The position numbers were made by a program, and so were the translations under genes. Of a stretch of DNA of 64,000 bases, positions 47,620 to 60,200 are shown in pieces; position 1 is the stretch's first letter, and each line of letters begins with the position of its first letter. This stretch comes from Eriocheir sinensis (taxonomy: Eukaryota; Arthropoda; Malacostraca; Decapoda; Varunidae), in assembly GCF_024679095.1 (NCBI RefSeq), contig NC_066518.1, positions 10,263,583 to 10,327,582 on the forward strand, given 5' to 3'. The notes beneath the pieces are model-generated. The model made no database searches and was not told where the DNA came from. It was given only the letters and a program-made list of their open reading frames with translations.

Positions 47620-47775
47620 ACAATAGACGAAATAAGAGAGTAATAGACAAAATAAGAGAATAACAGGCGAAATAAAAATGAAGTAGACAAACTAAGAATA
47701 ATAGACGACATAAGAAAACAATAGACGAAATAAGAAAATAATAGACGAGAAAAGAAAACAACAGAGGAAATAAGT
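47620..47775. repeat. Short-unit minisatellite, AATAGACGAAATAAGA
   Basis: About nine imperfect units of 16-18 bp containing (A/C)AATAGACGAAATAAGA variants. Confidence 0.88.
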
Positions 47776-47816
47776 CTTTTTAATAGTGCTAATGACCATA
47801 GTTAGATGTACATATT

Positions 47817-48059
<243 letters not shown>

Positions 48060-48179
48060 ACATTAAGAAAGCTATTCATTCTCAGAGCACTTAAGGTAAA
48101 CCAGGTGAGTCTTTCCTAATGAGTGAACCTCCTAAGCATATCCAAGTCGCCATTAACCCCTCCTCCCCCCTCCCCCCAC

Positions 48180-49560
48180 CCACCTAATCCCACCTGCCTT
48201 AAGAGGGGGGGAGGGACGAAGGAGAGACGAAGAGGAGGACAAAGAGAGGGGGAAGGAGAAAGGTAGAGGAAAGAAGGAGAGGGGTAGGGATAATCAGGGA
48301 ACGAGAGAGGTAGAGAAAACAGTGTGAGAGAGAATGTAAGAAGGAGAGAATGGTGAGAGAAAGAGAGAGAACAGAAGAGGAAGATTAGAGAATGAAAAAA
48401 TGGGCCTGGAGAGAGAATTGGGAAGGGAGAGGAGAGAAGAGAGAAGGAGGGAGAGAATGGGGAGGAAACAAAACGACACGAAAATGGAGAAAAGGGGAGA
48501 GAGAGAGAGAGACAAAGGAAGCTGGGAACAGGTGGAAGAGAGTAAAGGGAGGGAGAAAAACAAGACGTGAGATGAAAATAAATAAATGAAAAAAAATGGT
48601 GGAGAGAAACAGGAAGGAAAATACGTGAAGAAAAAATGAACAAGGAACGAAAGAATAAAGGTTCGAAAAGGGGAAGAAAAGAGAGAGAAAAGAATGGATG
48701 ATAATCGAAGGTGAAGGAGAGAACAAGTGAGAAAAAAATAAAGAAAAAAATGGCGGAGAGAAAGAGGAAGGAAAAATATATAAAAGGGAATGAGGGACGA
48801 AAGAATAAAGGTTTGAAAGGGGAAGGAAAGATAGAGAAAAGAACGGATGATAAAAGGTGAAGGAGAAAACGGGCGAGAAAAAAAAAATAAAGCAATAAAA
48901 ATGGGGATGAGAATGAGGAAGGAAAAATTGATAAAGAAAACGAATAAGGGACGAAAGAATGAAGGTTTAGGGGAAAGAAAGAGAGAGCAAAGAACGGATT
49001 ATAAAAGAGGAGAAAGAGAGAACGGGTGACAAGCAAATAAAGAAGATCGAGGAAGGGAAAGTAGACGAAAAAAGTGAATAAGGGACAAAAAAAAGTTTGG
49101 GGGGAAGGAAAGAAAGAGGAAGAAAGAAACGCATGATAAAAGGGGGGGAGAGGAGAGACAGTAAAGATGAGATGAGAAAGGCGTAAAAAGGACATAGACA
49201 GTCATTGGGTGGCGGCAGACGAGGAGGGAAGTACATGAGAAAGAGGAGGTGGAGAGGAAGGGAAGAAGAGGGCGAAGAAGACTGAGGAAGATGAAGGAAC
49301 AGGACAGGAGGATAATGGAAAGGCTGAAGAACGATGTGAAAAGGGGAAGAAAAGGAATGAAGTTTAAGAAAAAGGAAGAGAGGAAAAAACTAAGAAAGAA
49401 AGGAGTAGATTATGAAGGATGAAGAGGACGAAAGAAGATTGGCGTAGATGAGGGAAGTAGAAATGAAGGAAAGGTGTAGACAAAGAAAGTAGATAAAAAA
49501 CGAAATAGAAAGAAGAAAAGAAAACCAAAGCGGGAGGAGGAAGAAAAACGTGAATGTAGA
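48180..49560. repeat. Purine-rich domain with about 150-bp tandem units
   Basis: A/G-dominated plus strand. The landmark ACGAAAGAAT(A/G)AAGGTT occurs at 48647, 48798 and 48951, with a decayed form at about 49085, giving spacings of 151, 153 and 134 bp. Adjacent shared words are GAACGGATGATAAAAG and GGAGA(A/G)AACGGG(C/T)GA. Minus-strand Ser/Phe/Leu-rich frames reflect composition. Confidence 0.85.
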
Positions 49561-49654
49561 AGTAAATGAGAAGATTCAAAATAACAACAACAACAACAAC
49601 AATGATGATAATAACAATAATAAAAAGACAACAATATAAAAAACACCCATTGCA

Positions 49655-49800
49655 TTCTCTCTCTCTCTCTCTCTCTCTCACCCTATCTCTCACCCTCCCT
49701 CTCACCCTCTCCCTCTCACCCTCTCCCTCTCATCCTCTCCCTCTTCCTCTCTCACCCTCCCTCTCTCACCCTCCCTCCCTCTCTCTTTCATCCCTCCTTT
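49655..49800. repeat. (CT)n and CTCTCACC(C)TC repeats
   Basis: A short CT array is followed by about ten imperfect CCCTCTC(A/C)C units. Confidence 0.9.
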
Positions 49801-50215
49801 TTCCATCCCTTTTTCCTGTCAGATTCAAATAAGGCTGAAAGCTAACACCGAGGACGTAATTTTCACCGAACGAGAGCGTCACATTAAACCTAAAGAGATG
49901 GGGAAAGACAATCAACCGTAATAACATCCTCACAAACCCTCAACAAGTTATCAGACACCTCCATACACTTCTTTCTCCTTACACCCTGAAGAGTTGCCGC
50001 CAGTCGCTGCCCCCCACGAACGACCTCTCTCTCTCACACACACACATGCTCCCTCCTACCTCAACGAACTCCTCATACGCACCTTCACACCTTCCTGCCT
50101 AATCTTCCCTAATGATAAATGCAAATAACAACGCCAATGAGGAAGGAAAGCTTGTGTTGGGTGAGGTTTTACGAGTCAGCGATCGCGTATGAGTTTGCCA
50201 AAATGAGGTGTGGGC
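49801..50215. other. Unassigned stretch
   Basis: Mixed composition, with no feature recognised. Confidence 0.5.
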
Positions 50216-50770
50216 CTGGAAGTGGATGGGACAGTGAAGGCTGGAAAGGTACGAAGAAGAGGAGGAAGAGGAAGAGGAGGTGGAGAAGAGAGAGCAGGGA
50301 GAGGAGAGGAGGGGAGGAGTCTTCGATCCAGCCCAGCGTTTCAACAGGTGACGGCAGCGGGCAGGTAGACAGGGAGGGAGGAGGGCCAGGGAGGGAAGAA
50401 CGTGAGGAGGAGGAAGAGCGGGAGAGACGTGGGAGAGATTGGAGAGGTGTGAAAAGAGGGAGAGAAAAAAGTTATGTGGCGACGAAAGAGGAAGGGCCGG
50501 ATGGAGGAGGAGGAGGATGACAGGAATAAAGAAAGAAAGGGAGGCGCTGAGTGAATGGAAAGAAGGGAGAGAAGGAGGAAGAGGAGGAGGGAAGGGAGAT
50601 TAAAGGAGGAGTGAAATGACGAGAGGAACCAAGAAAGGAGGGAACGACGGAGGAGGAGTTTCAAAGAGAGATAGAGAGATGCGTCACCTTGGACATGAAA
50701 TAGGAGGAGGAGGAGGAGGAGGAGGAGGAGAAGGAGGTGGAAGAGGAGAAGCATGAGAGAGGTGTTGAGA
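50216..50770. repeat. Purine-rich block
   Basis: G/A-rich for about 550 bp including GGA arrays at 50261-50285 and 50703-50735. Confidence 0.8.
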
Positions 50771-50819
50771 GGAAGTTGTTGAATATGTAAACAGTCACTG
50801 GAACCTAAAGGAAATATTG

Positions 50820-51365
50820 GCAGGTTTTCTTCCCTTCCTCCTCCCTTTACCTGCCTACCTAATCCTCCTCCTCCTCCTCCATTACCACCATCATCACCAT
50901 CACCATCGCCACCAGCAAGGAGGCAACACCTGGCCCGTTCTATTCTCCTTTATCACGTTAATCTTTTTCCTCTCCCTACTAGGCCTTTTCCCCCTCATTT
51001 ACCTCTTATCTTTTCAATCAATCCTCTTTCCTTCCTCCATTTTCTTCCCCATCCTCCGTTTTGCCTTCCTTCTACTCTTATCACCATCATCATCATCATA
51101 TCTTCTCTTCCACTCTCTTTTGCTTCCTCTGTTTTTCTTCTCCTTCTAACTCCTTCTACCTCTTCAATGTAATCTCCTTTTTCTACCAGTTCTCTTTCTT
51201 TTATCTCAACTCATCTTCTTCCTCTCTTTACTAATCTTCTTTTCCGTCCTCGTTCTTCCTTTTTCCACTCTCTACCATTCTCTCTTTCTCTTTCGTTTTT
51301 CTCCTCCCCTCCTCTTTTTACCTCTTCTTCCTTTTCCTACTCTTTTTTATGCTTCTCCTCTGGCA
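50820..51365. repeat. Pyrimidine-rich block
   Basis: C/T-rich for about 540 bp with a (CAT/CAC)n patch at 50880-50915. Strand polarity is reversed relative to the preceding block, with only about 50 bp between them. Confidence 0.8.
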
Positions 51366-51426
51366 GCCTTTAATCCCGGTAACGAAAAGTTGCTGGCTCA
51401 TCTCATTTATGACACTCAAAATGATC

Positions 51427-51588
51427 TTTTTTTTTTTTACAACAAAGGAGGCAGCTCAAGGGCACAAAAAAAGGAAACAATAATAAAAAAAAGCCCGCTA
51501 CTCGCTGCCCCTAAAAAAGAATCAGAAGAGGTGGCCGAAAGAGAGGTCAATTTCGGGAGAAGAGGTGTCCTGATACCCTTCTCTTGAA
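51427..51588 (-). mobile_element. SINE-A, near-full copy
   Basis: On the minus strand it runs from TTCAAGAGAAGGGTATCAGG to a T(T/G)TTGTA(A)n end. It matches the 27351 copy over its whole length with few differences. A target-site duplication is not obvious. Confidence 0.88.
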
Positions 51589-51837
51589 AGAGTTCAAGTC
51601 GTAGGCAGTTATATATAGACGTATTTAGTTATAATCATATGCTTCTCTATTTCTCTCTTACTCGTATACCATCTCACTAACACCCCACAGACCTACTACA
51701 TCTGTCTATACCCATACACCAACATGCCCCCCTCCCTCCACACACACATACACACGCACATACATACATACACAAGCAAGCACATACGCATCCGGCCACG
51801 AGCTAAAATGTTAATTATATTTTGACCTGAATAAAGG

Positions 51838-52249
<412 letters not shown>

Positions 52250-52250
52250 G

Positions 52251-52554
<304 letters not shown>

Positions 52555-52555
52555 T

Positions 52556-52772
52556 TTTTCAGTCACCGCCGAGTATCCTAAGACTACCCACATGCTGCCC
52601 TGAAGACCACCGATCAACCTGGACTCTAGATAACCTCTCCTAGGAGAGGCTCAAAGATGAGCTCCGGGGGGCAGTATGAGCCAAGGCAAGATGGCGCCAC
52701 TATAAACACTCGCCTGAGCCACAACGGGCTGGGCCGACCATCAAGCGGCGATGTAAAAAAAAAAAAAAAAAT
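52556..52772 (+). repeat. Repeat family E, copy 1, ending in poly(A)
   Basis: A GC-rich non-coding block with CTCCTAGGAGAGGCTCAAAG, GGGGGGCAGTATGAGCC and AAGATGGCGCCACTATAAAC words ends in an A-run of about 17. Its last 90 bp align in inverse orientation with 56798-56925. Poly(A) and dispersion suggest a retroposon. Confidence 0.65.
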
Positions 52773-53041
52773 TAACTCCTTTTAAAATCGAATCGACCGT
52801 CATTTCATTGCGACGGGAGTAAATTGAATACCGAAGTGCTTTCATCTTCTCTGCGGGCACCAAGTGACTGTCGAGCAGATTAAGTCACCAGATCGGGCAA
52901 CCTCGTAATGAACCAAAAGGCTTTCTGTTGCCTGCCTTTCCATGTTTCTCTCTCTCTCTCTCTCTCGGGTCATACTATGAATTTAAAAGGAAAACAAGAG
53001 GACATTGCACTCCTGCAGACTTTTTTTATATATTTTTTTTT

Positions 53042-53311
53042 TCTCAAGGCAAGGCTACTTTATTTACCTGTTGTTGTTTTGTTGGCCTTGGCGTGTGCGT
53101 GTGCGTGTGCGTGTGCGTGTGCGTGTGCATGTGCGTGTGTGTGTGTGTGTGTGTATGTGTGTGTGTGTGTGTGTTTCCGTTTGCGTTTGCGTGTGTACAA
53201 CTAAAATGAAAAGACAAAATAAAATAGAAAATAAGGGAAAAAAATGAAATTATAGGGAAAAGAATGCAATGAGAATAAAGAGAATAACGAAAATCAAGAA
53301 AATCAACCAAA
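53042..53311 (-). mobile_element. SINE-D, 5'-truncated copy 2
   Basis: On the minus strand this matches SINE-D copy 1 from the GATTTTC word after the B box through GCAAACGCAAACGG, a shorter (CA)n with CACACG units (53091-53175 as GT) and the terminal CAACAGGTAAATAAA, then GCCTTGCCTTG. The tRNA head is missing. Confidence 0.85.
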
Positions 53312-53329
53312 ACAAAAGGTAAAAAAAGC

Positions 53330-53690
53330 GATGTTACGTTAATGAGCGCAAATCCTGGCGATAACACGTGTGCCAGCCAAGGACAATACTAACAAATGCT
53401 GCTTTATGGCCGGCGGGATAACAGTGGCCCAATATTGCCCGTGCCTCGCCAACGACCTGTAAACACATGGCCGTCACAAGCCACGTCAGCCCCACGTCAG
53501 GCCGCCGCGAGCTCTGTGTAAATAGATCATGTTGTTGGTTGTCGCCGCCGTCCACGGGCTGCCAGCGGGACTTGAATGGCGAGTCAAGCGTGGAGGGCCG
53601 AGGTAAGGGGTGTTGATAAGGCTGAGCGAGAGCGGAATGCCGGGGTAATTGACGGCTAAACACTCACTTAGTGCTCTCATGGACGTCAAC
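53330..53690. other. GC-rich unique block, possible regulatory DNA
   Basis: Non-repetitive with no long frame. Contains CACGTCAG twice, 12 bp apart (53483-53505, half-CRE-like), GTAAACA (forkhead-like, 53459-53465) and GGCGGGATAA. It could be a conserved non-coding element, but only short motif matches support this. Confidence 0.25.
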
Positions 53691-54359
53691 GTGAAAATGA
53701 ATCAAACGACGATTAAGTGTCATTGGGTTTCAAACAGTCTGCTCTGTATTGAAGTTTTTTTTTTTTTTTTTTTTTAGTTTAGGATAATTGAAATTACTGT
53801 TTTTGTTAGTAGTAGTATTATCATAATTATTTTTCTTAAGGTATTTTTCTATTCACCTAAAGTTTTAACGTTCTGTTATGCACCTCATACTGCCGATGTG
53901 GGTAACCCCTTTTTTTTTATTTTGCCAAACGGCCTGTCAAGAAGAAGTATCATGGAGACGTAAGCCAACCTGTCTATCAAGGACAAGGTTTCTCAGGTAT
54001 AACCCTTCCCAGGGCCTCAGGGCAGGACTGCAGCTCCATCCTGACGACGCTAAGTGACTCATCCACCACATCCGCTAACAGATAAGTGGCTGGCATGTGG
54101 TAAGGCGACGGCGAGATTGAGTGGGATGCTCGGCCTGACACCGCTCCCAGAGAGTGAAGTCTTGTGGAGAAATGACACGAAAATAAAACAGTTTAATAGC
54201 TTTCGACACGAGGTTGTGCTAAGATCTCAGTTCCCTTAGTGGACTACACGGCTACACACGCACGGGTACACGCAACCGTATCTGCTTGAGGAGTGTCCTT
54301 TTGCGAACATCTGCTTTGAGCTGCAGCTGTAGAATTGTATCTAGAGGGCATCACTCAAC
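53691..54359. other. Unassigned stretch
   Basis: A T-run at 53755-53774, AT-rich sequence, then mixed composition. No gene recognised. Confidence 0.5.
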
Positions 54360-54533
54360 TTTTTTTTTTTTTTTTTTTTTTTTTTACAACAAAGGAGACA
54401 GCTCAAGGACACAAAAAAAAATGGAAACAATAATAAAAAAAAAGCCAGATACTCGCTGCTCCTAAAAAAAAGAATCAAAAGAGGTGGCCGAAAGAGAGGT
54501 CAATTTCGGGAGGAGAGGTGTCCTGATATCTTC
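54360..54533 (-). mobile_element. SINE-A, near-full copy
   Basis: The plus strand shows a T-run of about 26 and then the reverse complement of the family: ACAACAAAGGAGACAGCTCA, GGCCGAAAGAGAGGTCAATT, GGAGAGGTGTCCTGATA. The long T-run (A-tail) suggests a young insertion. Confidence 0.88.
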
Positions 54534-54908
54534 TACTACTGTTCAAGGGTGACCAGCGGCCACGCCTATTTAATACAACGACGCAAACATTTACTGAATA
54601 CCCTACAATACACATATACGAGGATCAATGTCGACCACACCAACAAAAGGTCGTAACCCATAACTTTTAAACTAGTACACGGGTATTTCCACACTGAAGG
54701 TAAGCGCGTCACAGTCCAGGAACCAAAGGATGATACGCCCACCTGTACATCTGGCTCCCCACACAGCCCCTGTCCATCACTATAGTTTCACGCTGTTCAC
54801 ATTTCGCACACCAACTACTTTCTTGGCGTTGTGTATCGCTGTCACCATTTCTGTTCAGGTCTTGTTTTCCAGGATGGCAGAGGCGACCATGATTTCCGGG
54901 ACACCACA

Positions 54909-55048
54909 ATCAGGACACCTCTCCTGAAATTGACCCCTCTTTCGGCCACCTCTTTGGATTCTTTTTAGGAGCAGAGAGTAGCGGGATTTTTTTCATTATT
55001 GTTTCCTTTTTTTGTGCCCTTGAGCTGTCTCCTTTGTTGTAAAAAAAA
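54909..55048 (+). mobile_element. SINE-A, copy lacking about 15 bp at its 5' end
   Basis: Begins ATCAGGACACCTCTCCTG and ends TCTCCTTTGTTGTAAAAAAAA. It lies opposite and about 380 bp from the copy at 54360, forming an inverted pair. Confidence 0.88.
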
Positions 55049-56797
55049 TGAAGATGATGATAACGATAATACTAATACTAATACTAATAATAACAATAAA
55101 AACAATTATATGTGTGGATGGTGGAGGGGTCAAGAAAGGGAGCAGCGGGGGAAGCTTACACACCCTCGCAGCTGTCCTCCCCTACACGCCCGACATCTCC
55201 CACACACCTGCCATACACATGCCCGCCTTCACACACCTTTTTTGCCTCCCATCCGTCACTGGCCTGTTTTCGATTACATATCAATACCTTCCCTTCCCTC
55301 GCTCACACTCACACTCTCTCACTTTCTCTTTCTTACCCCTACCGCCTCCCCCCCCTCCTATACACACATCCTATACACACCTATAACCCCTTAACCATAC
55401 CTGATTTACCTGACAAACCCCTTTCTCGTCCACAACAATTTTAGTTAATATTTAGAAACACTTTATTAAACCTCATATTTTATTGCAACTCCATATAATA
55501 GTATTGCGATGGTCTCGAATGTGTTTTCCTCGAATCAGTAATATCGAGTACATTAAAAACGGTTCACCATAAAAGTCAGTTCCTGCGTCCAAAATTTAAC
55601 TTCCGGTATCAACGCTTAAAGGGGAGCATTTTCCGGCAAGTCTGACCGAGGCTTTAATGGTACAAACAGTTTTTTTTTACATTTGCTTTGAATTTTCATC
55701 GGGATTAGCAGATTTTAACTAGGGAATATAACGTCCTTTACTGCATTCTTTTTCCACCAGATAAGATTTCTAATTCGCTACTTATCTCTACTACCAGTCT
55801 TCCTTACGGTCACAGAAAATAGATGGACCTCAACAGAATATCCAAACTATACGTAATTTTCACACTATAAATTTGCCATGCCAGAAACAATTTTATTAAC
55901 TCATTGGACGAAATTTAACCATCCCGTTTCTTCCACAAGCGTTTAGGATTTCCCTCACCTGTACCTCCTTTACTTTCCAATCTATATTTCGCTTTCAATC
56001 TTTGCTAATCCGATTTGTTTTCGCCCCTGAATCAATCGCATTTTTATGAGTAATCAATTTCCACCCTAAAAGATCTCCTATAGACTTGTTTAGTTGTTTC
56101 ATCCCACGCCTTTCCATTTACCGGTGTACCCCAGTTGGTCGTGTAATGCATATAAAGCAGGTCTGGAGCCACAACCCTTGCGTGTGTCTCCTCCTCCTCC
56201 TCTTCCCGGCAAGAAAAAGCTTTACTGACACGTCTTGGCTTCGTCCTCGACTTCGTTCTTCGCCCGACTGATGCACAACTTTAATGACGGGAAGTTGTCG
56301 TCATGAATTACTTCTTCACAGGTCTGGCTCCTCAACTTTCCCGGCATATAATTACAGCCCGGAAAGGAGTGGAGTTCGTGCCTCGTCTTGTACCCGTTCC
56401 GCACGTCTAAGGCCATTCCACACTAATCTCCTTCACAACTTACAAGGGTATCGGAGTATTACCTTGTCTTGTTCCCCTCACGCCACATTCACCTCACTCC
56501 ACCCTCTGTTTCGCCGCAGCACATCAGGAAGAGCCAGATAAAAACGGAAACACCAATATTCAGGCTACAAAAACATGGTCTAGTCTGTCTTTCCGATGAA
56601 CGCTATTTCGCAGGTTAAGCTGAGTCAGATATCTCCTTGAGCCTAGACGACTAAGCGACCCAACCTCGTCCTAGTCTGTCACCCTTACGCACCGCCCACA
56701 CACAAGCCTGCTGCACCCCTTCCTTGCAAAGCCCACCCCTCAGCCCTTCCTTGTAGTCCCCATCCTTCTCCCCTTCCACAGCCCCACAAGCCCGTAT
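55049..56797. other. Unassigned stretch
   Basis: 55049-55110 is AAT/ATA-rich, 55140-55440 is C-rich, and the rest is unique-looking AT-rich to mixed sequence. 56200-56540 has open frames on both strands (about 60-85 codons). The minus-strand one has non-repetitive composition but no recognised domain, so I leave it uncalled. Confidence 0.4.
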
Positions 56798-56925
56798 TTT
56801 TTAATGTATGGCCCATAGCACCGGAAGGGTTTCATGATGGGTCCTGTTGGTTGACCCCAGTCTGCTAGTGGCGCAGGTAAGTATATTGTAGTGGCGCCAT
56901 TCTTGCTTGGCTTTGTTTTTTTTAT
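56798..56925 (-). repeat. Repeat family E, copy 2 (diverged)
   Basis: Contains GTAGTGGCGCCATTCTTGC followed by TTGGC, matching ATAGTGGCGCCATCTTGC, CTTGGC in the reverse complement of 52556-52772. Both have a T-run (A-tail) at the equivalent end. Homology between these anchors is loose. Confidence 0.5.
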
Positions 56926-57555
56926 GTTTGAGTGCCAAAAACTAAGTTAGAATCACATTAAAAATTACCAAAACATGGAATCACTGATATTCACGAGACA
57001 ACATCCTGTGAACACCTCCTCTTTAAACTAATCGCGGTACCAGGAATTGCAGACATTGGGAAAAAAGAGAGGATCAAAGAGATAAACTATGTTAAACTGT
57101 CAGGGCTAGATCATCAGTATCAGAAGCGATTACATTGAATACCGCTTCCAAGAATAGTTTGCCACGATGTCGATCAGAAACAGAGGAACGAAACAGATGG
57201 GGTGAAATAGGTGGAGGAAATTCATATAAACTCCAAGAATGACTAACGGAACAGCGCTTTCAAAGACTACTATTAAAAAGGGTTGACGAGGAGAGCAAAA
57301 GGAAGGTCTCGGTGGAGGAATAAAAAAACCTTTCCAAATTCGTTTAGTGAAGGAAACAACTTGAAAGAGAGAGGGAGAGACCAAGAGGGAGAAAGAAAAA
57401 CAAGATTATTCAAGGTTTTGCCAGGGAAGTTTAAGGGAGGTCATCAGGTGTTTTCTGTGGATCATGCAAGTTACTGGACACAATACACCATTCAAGGAAT
57501 CCTGCTGAGGGGTTATAAAAAGTTTACATGTGTTGAGGACATGCGAGGAGGAAGG
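56926..57555. other. Unassigned stretch
   Basis: Mixed, mostly A/G-rich sequence. The plus-strand frame 57283-57570 is about 95 codons with non-repetitive residues but no recognised domain. Confidence 0.4.
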
Positions 57556-58130
57556 CTGCAAGAAGGGTGAGGGAAGGAGGTAAGGGGAAGGTGTATGAGG
57601 GAAAGGTGCGTGAGGGGGTGAACTGTGTGAGGCGAGCGAGAAGGGAAGGGTAAAGGGTGGGTGAGAGGAGCGTGTAAAGATGTAAAGGGTAAGGAAAAAG
57701 AAAGGAAGGGCTTATAAGAGATGAGGGCTGAAGGGTGGGCAGGGAGAGAGGGGAGGAGTGTGAGGGGTGAACGGTGGGAGGTGGTTATGGAGGGAAGGGT
57801 AAAGGGTTGGTGAGGGGAACGTGTAGTAGATAAAGTTGGAGTGTAAAGTGTGAGGGAAAAGAAAGGGAGGGCTTATAAGGGGTGATGGGTAAAGTGGGTT
57901 AGTAAGGGAAGGGAGCATAAGGAGGTAAAGGGATGCAGTGTGCAGAATAAAAGATAAGGAGGAAAGGGTGTGAAGGATAAGTGAATAGGGAGAGAAGGGG
58001 ATATGCGAGAGGGAGGTGTAAAATGTGATGAGTGGCTAAGAGAAGGGCTGCAGGAATGGGGAGGAGTGAGCAATGAGCATGGGGAGGGTTGCAGGAAGGG
58101 TGATGGGTGTGAGGTGTGGGGTGAGGGGTG
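57556..58130. repeat. G-rich tandem array, about 150-160 bp unit
   Basis: GGGAAGGGTAAAGGGT(G/T)GGT begins at 57643 and 57792 (149 bp apart). GAAAGG(A/G)AGGGCTTATAAG recurs about 160 bp apart near 57699 and 57860. Units then decay into GGGTGAGGG-type sequence. Confidence 0.82.
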
Positions 58131-58698
58131 AGGGTGAGAGCTGGTCGCGGCTAGCCAGGTGACGTACAGGCTGGGTTTCGGGTCTTCCCCTCGAGCCGAA
58201 TCGAAAATCTTTAACACCTTCCGAAGCTGACAATACAGCCAGGCCGCCCGCGGCAGGCCGCCTTGGGCAATTCATCCCAACCAGTCCTGTCGTAGGCTGC
58301 GCGGTCACCCGGACGGTCACCTATGCAGGCACACAGTCTAACACCCCCCAACGCACCGCAGCCACCGCAAAGAGTCGAAGAGAGAGAAACAAGACCTTGC
58401 AGTTACAGATCCTTAACATAACGACGAGGAGAGCAGTGATGAAAATAAGGGATAAAAGGAATAACAACCTGACGAGCTGACTGCCTTTCTGTGCTTCTAC
58501 AATGCTTCTACTAGATTCATGGTAATACTTATTACAAAAGTTGGGTCTAAAAGCAACAGTAACAGTAATGATGAAGGTAAGGGATGCCACGAATAGTTAA
58601 GGAACCAGCGATCCTTAATTGGCTTTGCTCCCACAATGTAACAGAAGAACCTCTGAACTACATTCTTGACAAAATTCCTCAAAAAATATTAAGTTTCT
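58131..58698. other. Unassigned stretch
   Basis: 58140-58330 is GC-rich and 58330-58698 mixed. A short local repeat pair occurs (TGATGAAAATAAGGGA near 58438 and TGATGAAGGTAAGGGA near 58569). No gene. Confidence 0.45.
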
Positions 58699-58926
58699 AT
58701 ATTTGAGCGCAAAGAAAAGCAGAAATAACAAAAAGACAGAAGAAATAACAAAGAATCCACGATCTTTTTATAACCGATCAACACAGCATCCCATCCTCTT
58801 GCACTCTTACTATATTTGAGCGCAAAGAAAAGCAGAAATAACAAAAAGACAGAAGAAATAACAAAGAATCAGCGATCTTTTTATAACCGATCAACACAGT
58901 ATCCCATCCTCTTACACTCTTACTAT
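58699..58926. repeat. 112-bp tandem duplication
   Basis: ATTTGAGCGCAAAGAAAAGC begins at 58701 and 58813. The two units differ at only about three positions, for example AATCCACGATC versus AATCAGCGATC and CAGCATCCC versus CAGTATCCC. This is a very recent duplication. Confidence 0.95.
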
Positions 58927-59535
58927 ACAGGAGTGAGACCTTGAGAATTGGGGAATAGCATCTCGACTTTCACATCTACCAGCGCGACGAGGTTAGTCTT
59001 GATACAGGACCCAATGACTCTATCATTAACCCTACCGACCGCAAGTGTGCATATCCCGTTAACAGCTGTGAGGGTGAGGGTAAGACTTTGCACATCAGTT
59101 TCACTCTCTCCTCTCAGACTCATTACACCTTAACACCGCTCTTCTTCAGTACGAGAATTGAGATTATAAATAACCATACTGACCAACATCAACGACAACA
59201 ATGGCTGCAACAATAACGATAATGATACTGTCGGTGATAATGGAAAAAAAATATAATACAAAAAGAAAATATAAAATAGCAACTACTTATAATAATTTCC
59301 ATTCTTAATTAACCTTCACAACAGTCCCAGAGTTTGCGGGCCACAAGCGACCCAGTTTATAAAAAAGGCAAGTGAGGCGAGGGTTCCGCGTCCTCAATAT
59401 CCCGTTATACAAAGATGAAGACGAAGCGATCTGATAGCGAGGGATTGCAGCCGGGCCAATATCCTTCCCGAGAGTAGCTGAGGGGAAGCGGTCACGGTGG
59501 AGGGGCAGGCGAGGCACAGGTGGAGGCATGTGGGG
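58927..59535. other. Unassigned stretch
   Basis: Mixed composition with scattered (AAC/GAT) triplets at 59190-59240. No gene recognised. Confidence 0.5.
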
Positions 59536-59539
59536 GTGG

Positions 59540-60200
59540 GTGAGGCGAAGGACAGATAATGCGAAATATTTAAAAACGGGAGATGGTTAGAAAAGAACAA
59601 AGCTGTGGAAGAATTACATAAAAAAAGCGGTTAAAACAATAATGGAGTAAAAATCAAAGAAAATAATCATAGGAGACTGAAGGTGTGAGAGGAGAAGGGT
59701 AAATAATGTGAAATATTTAAAAAGGGGGAATAGGTGGGAAAATAATAGTCTTAGTACGATTACATAAGAAAAATTACTTGAAAAAATGGGATGGATAGAA
59801 AATAAAGTTGTGGAAGAACTACGTAAAAAAAAATTTGATAAAGGGGAATGGATAGACAAATATAAACCTATAGAAGAATCATATTAGAAAACCTGGTAAA
59901 AATAATAAGGAAGTAAAGAGATAAAAAAAAAGCATGGGAGGAAAATGAAGGTGAGGGAGCGGGCGGATAAAATAATGTGAAAAACTTGAAAAGGGGGAGG
60001 GACTTAAAATAATAAAGTTGTAGTGGAATTACTTTAAATAAAAACTTACCTGAAAAAGGGGGATGGATGAAAAATTATATAGTTGTAGAAGTAAAAATAA
60101 TACTTGAAAGAGGGGGGATGGATAGAGAAAGATAAAGTCGTAGAACAATTACATTAAAATACCTGGTTGAAATAATAAGGAAGTAAAAGGATAAAAAAAG
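59540..60200. repeat. Higher-order tandem array, about 265-270 bp
   Basis: AATAA(T/G)GGAGTAAA / AATAATAAGGAAGTAAA occurs at about 59637, 59901 and 60171 (spacings about 265 and 270). Within each larger unit, subunits of about 65-80 bp repeat GGGGGA(A/T)GGATAGA(A/C)AAA, A(A/T)A(A/G)AGTTGTAGAAGAATTAC and an A-rich linker. AT-rich, non-coding. Confidence 0.8.

Noticed and set aside
57283..57570. A 95-codon plus-strand gene
   Set aside because: Basic, low-information N-terminal half, no domain, and it ends in the G-rich tandem array.
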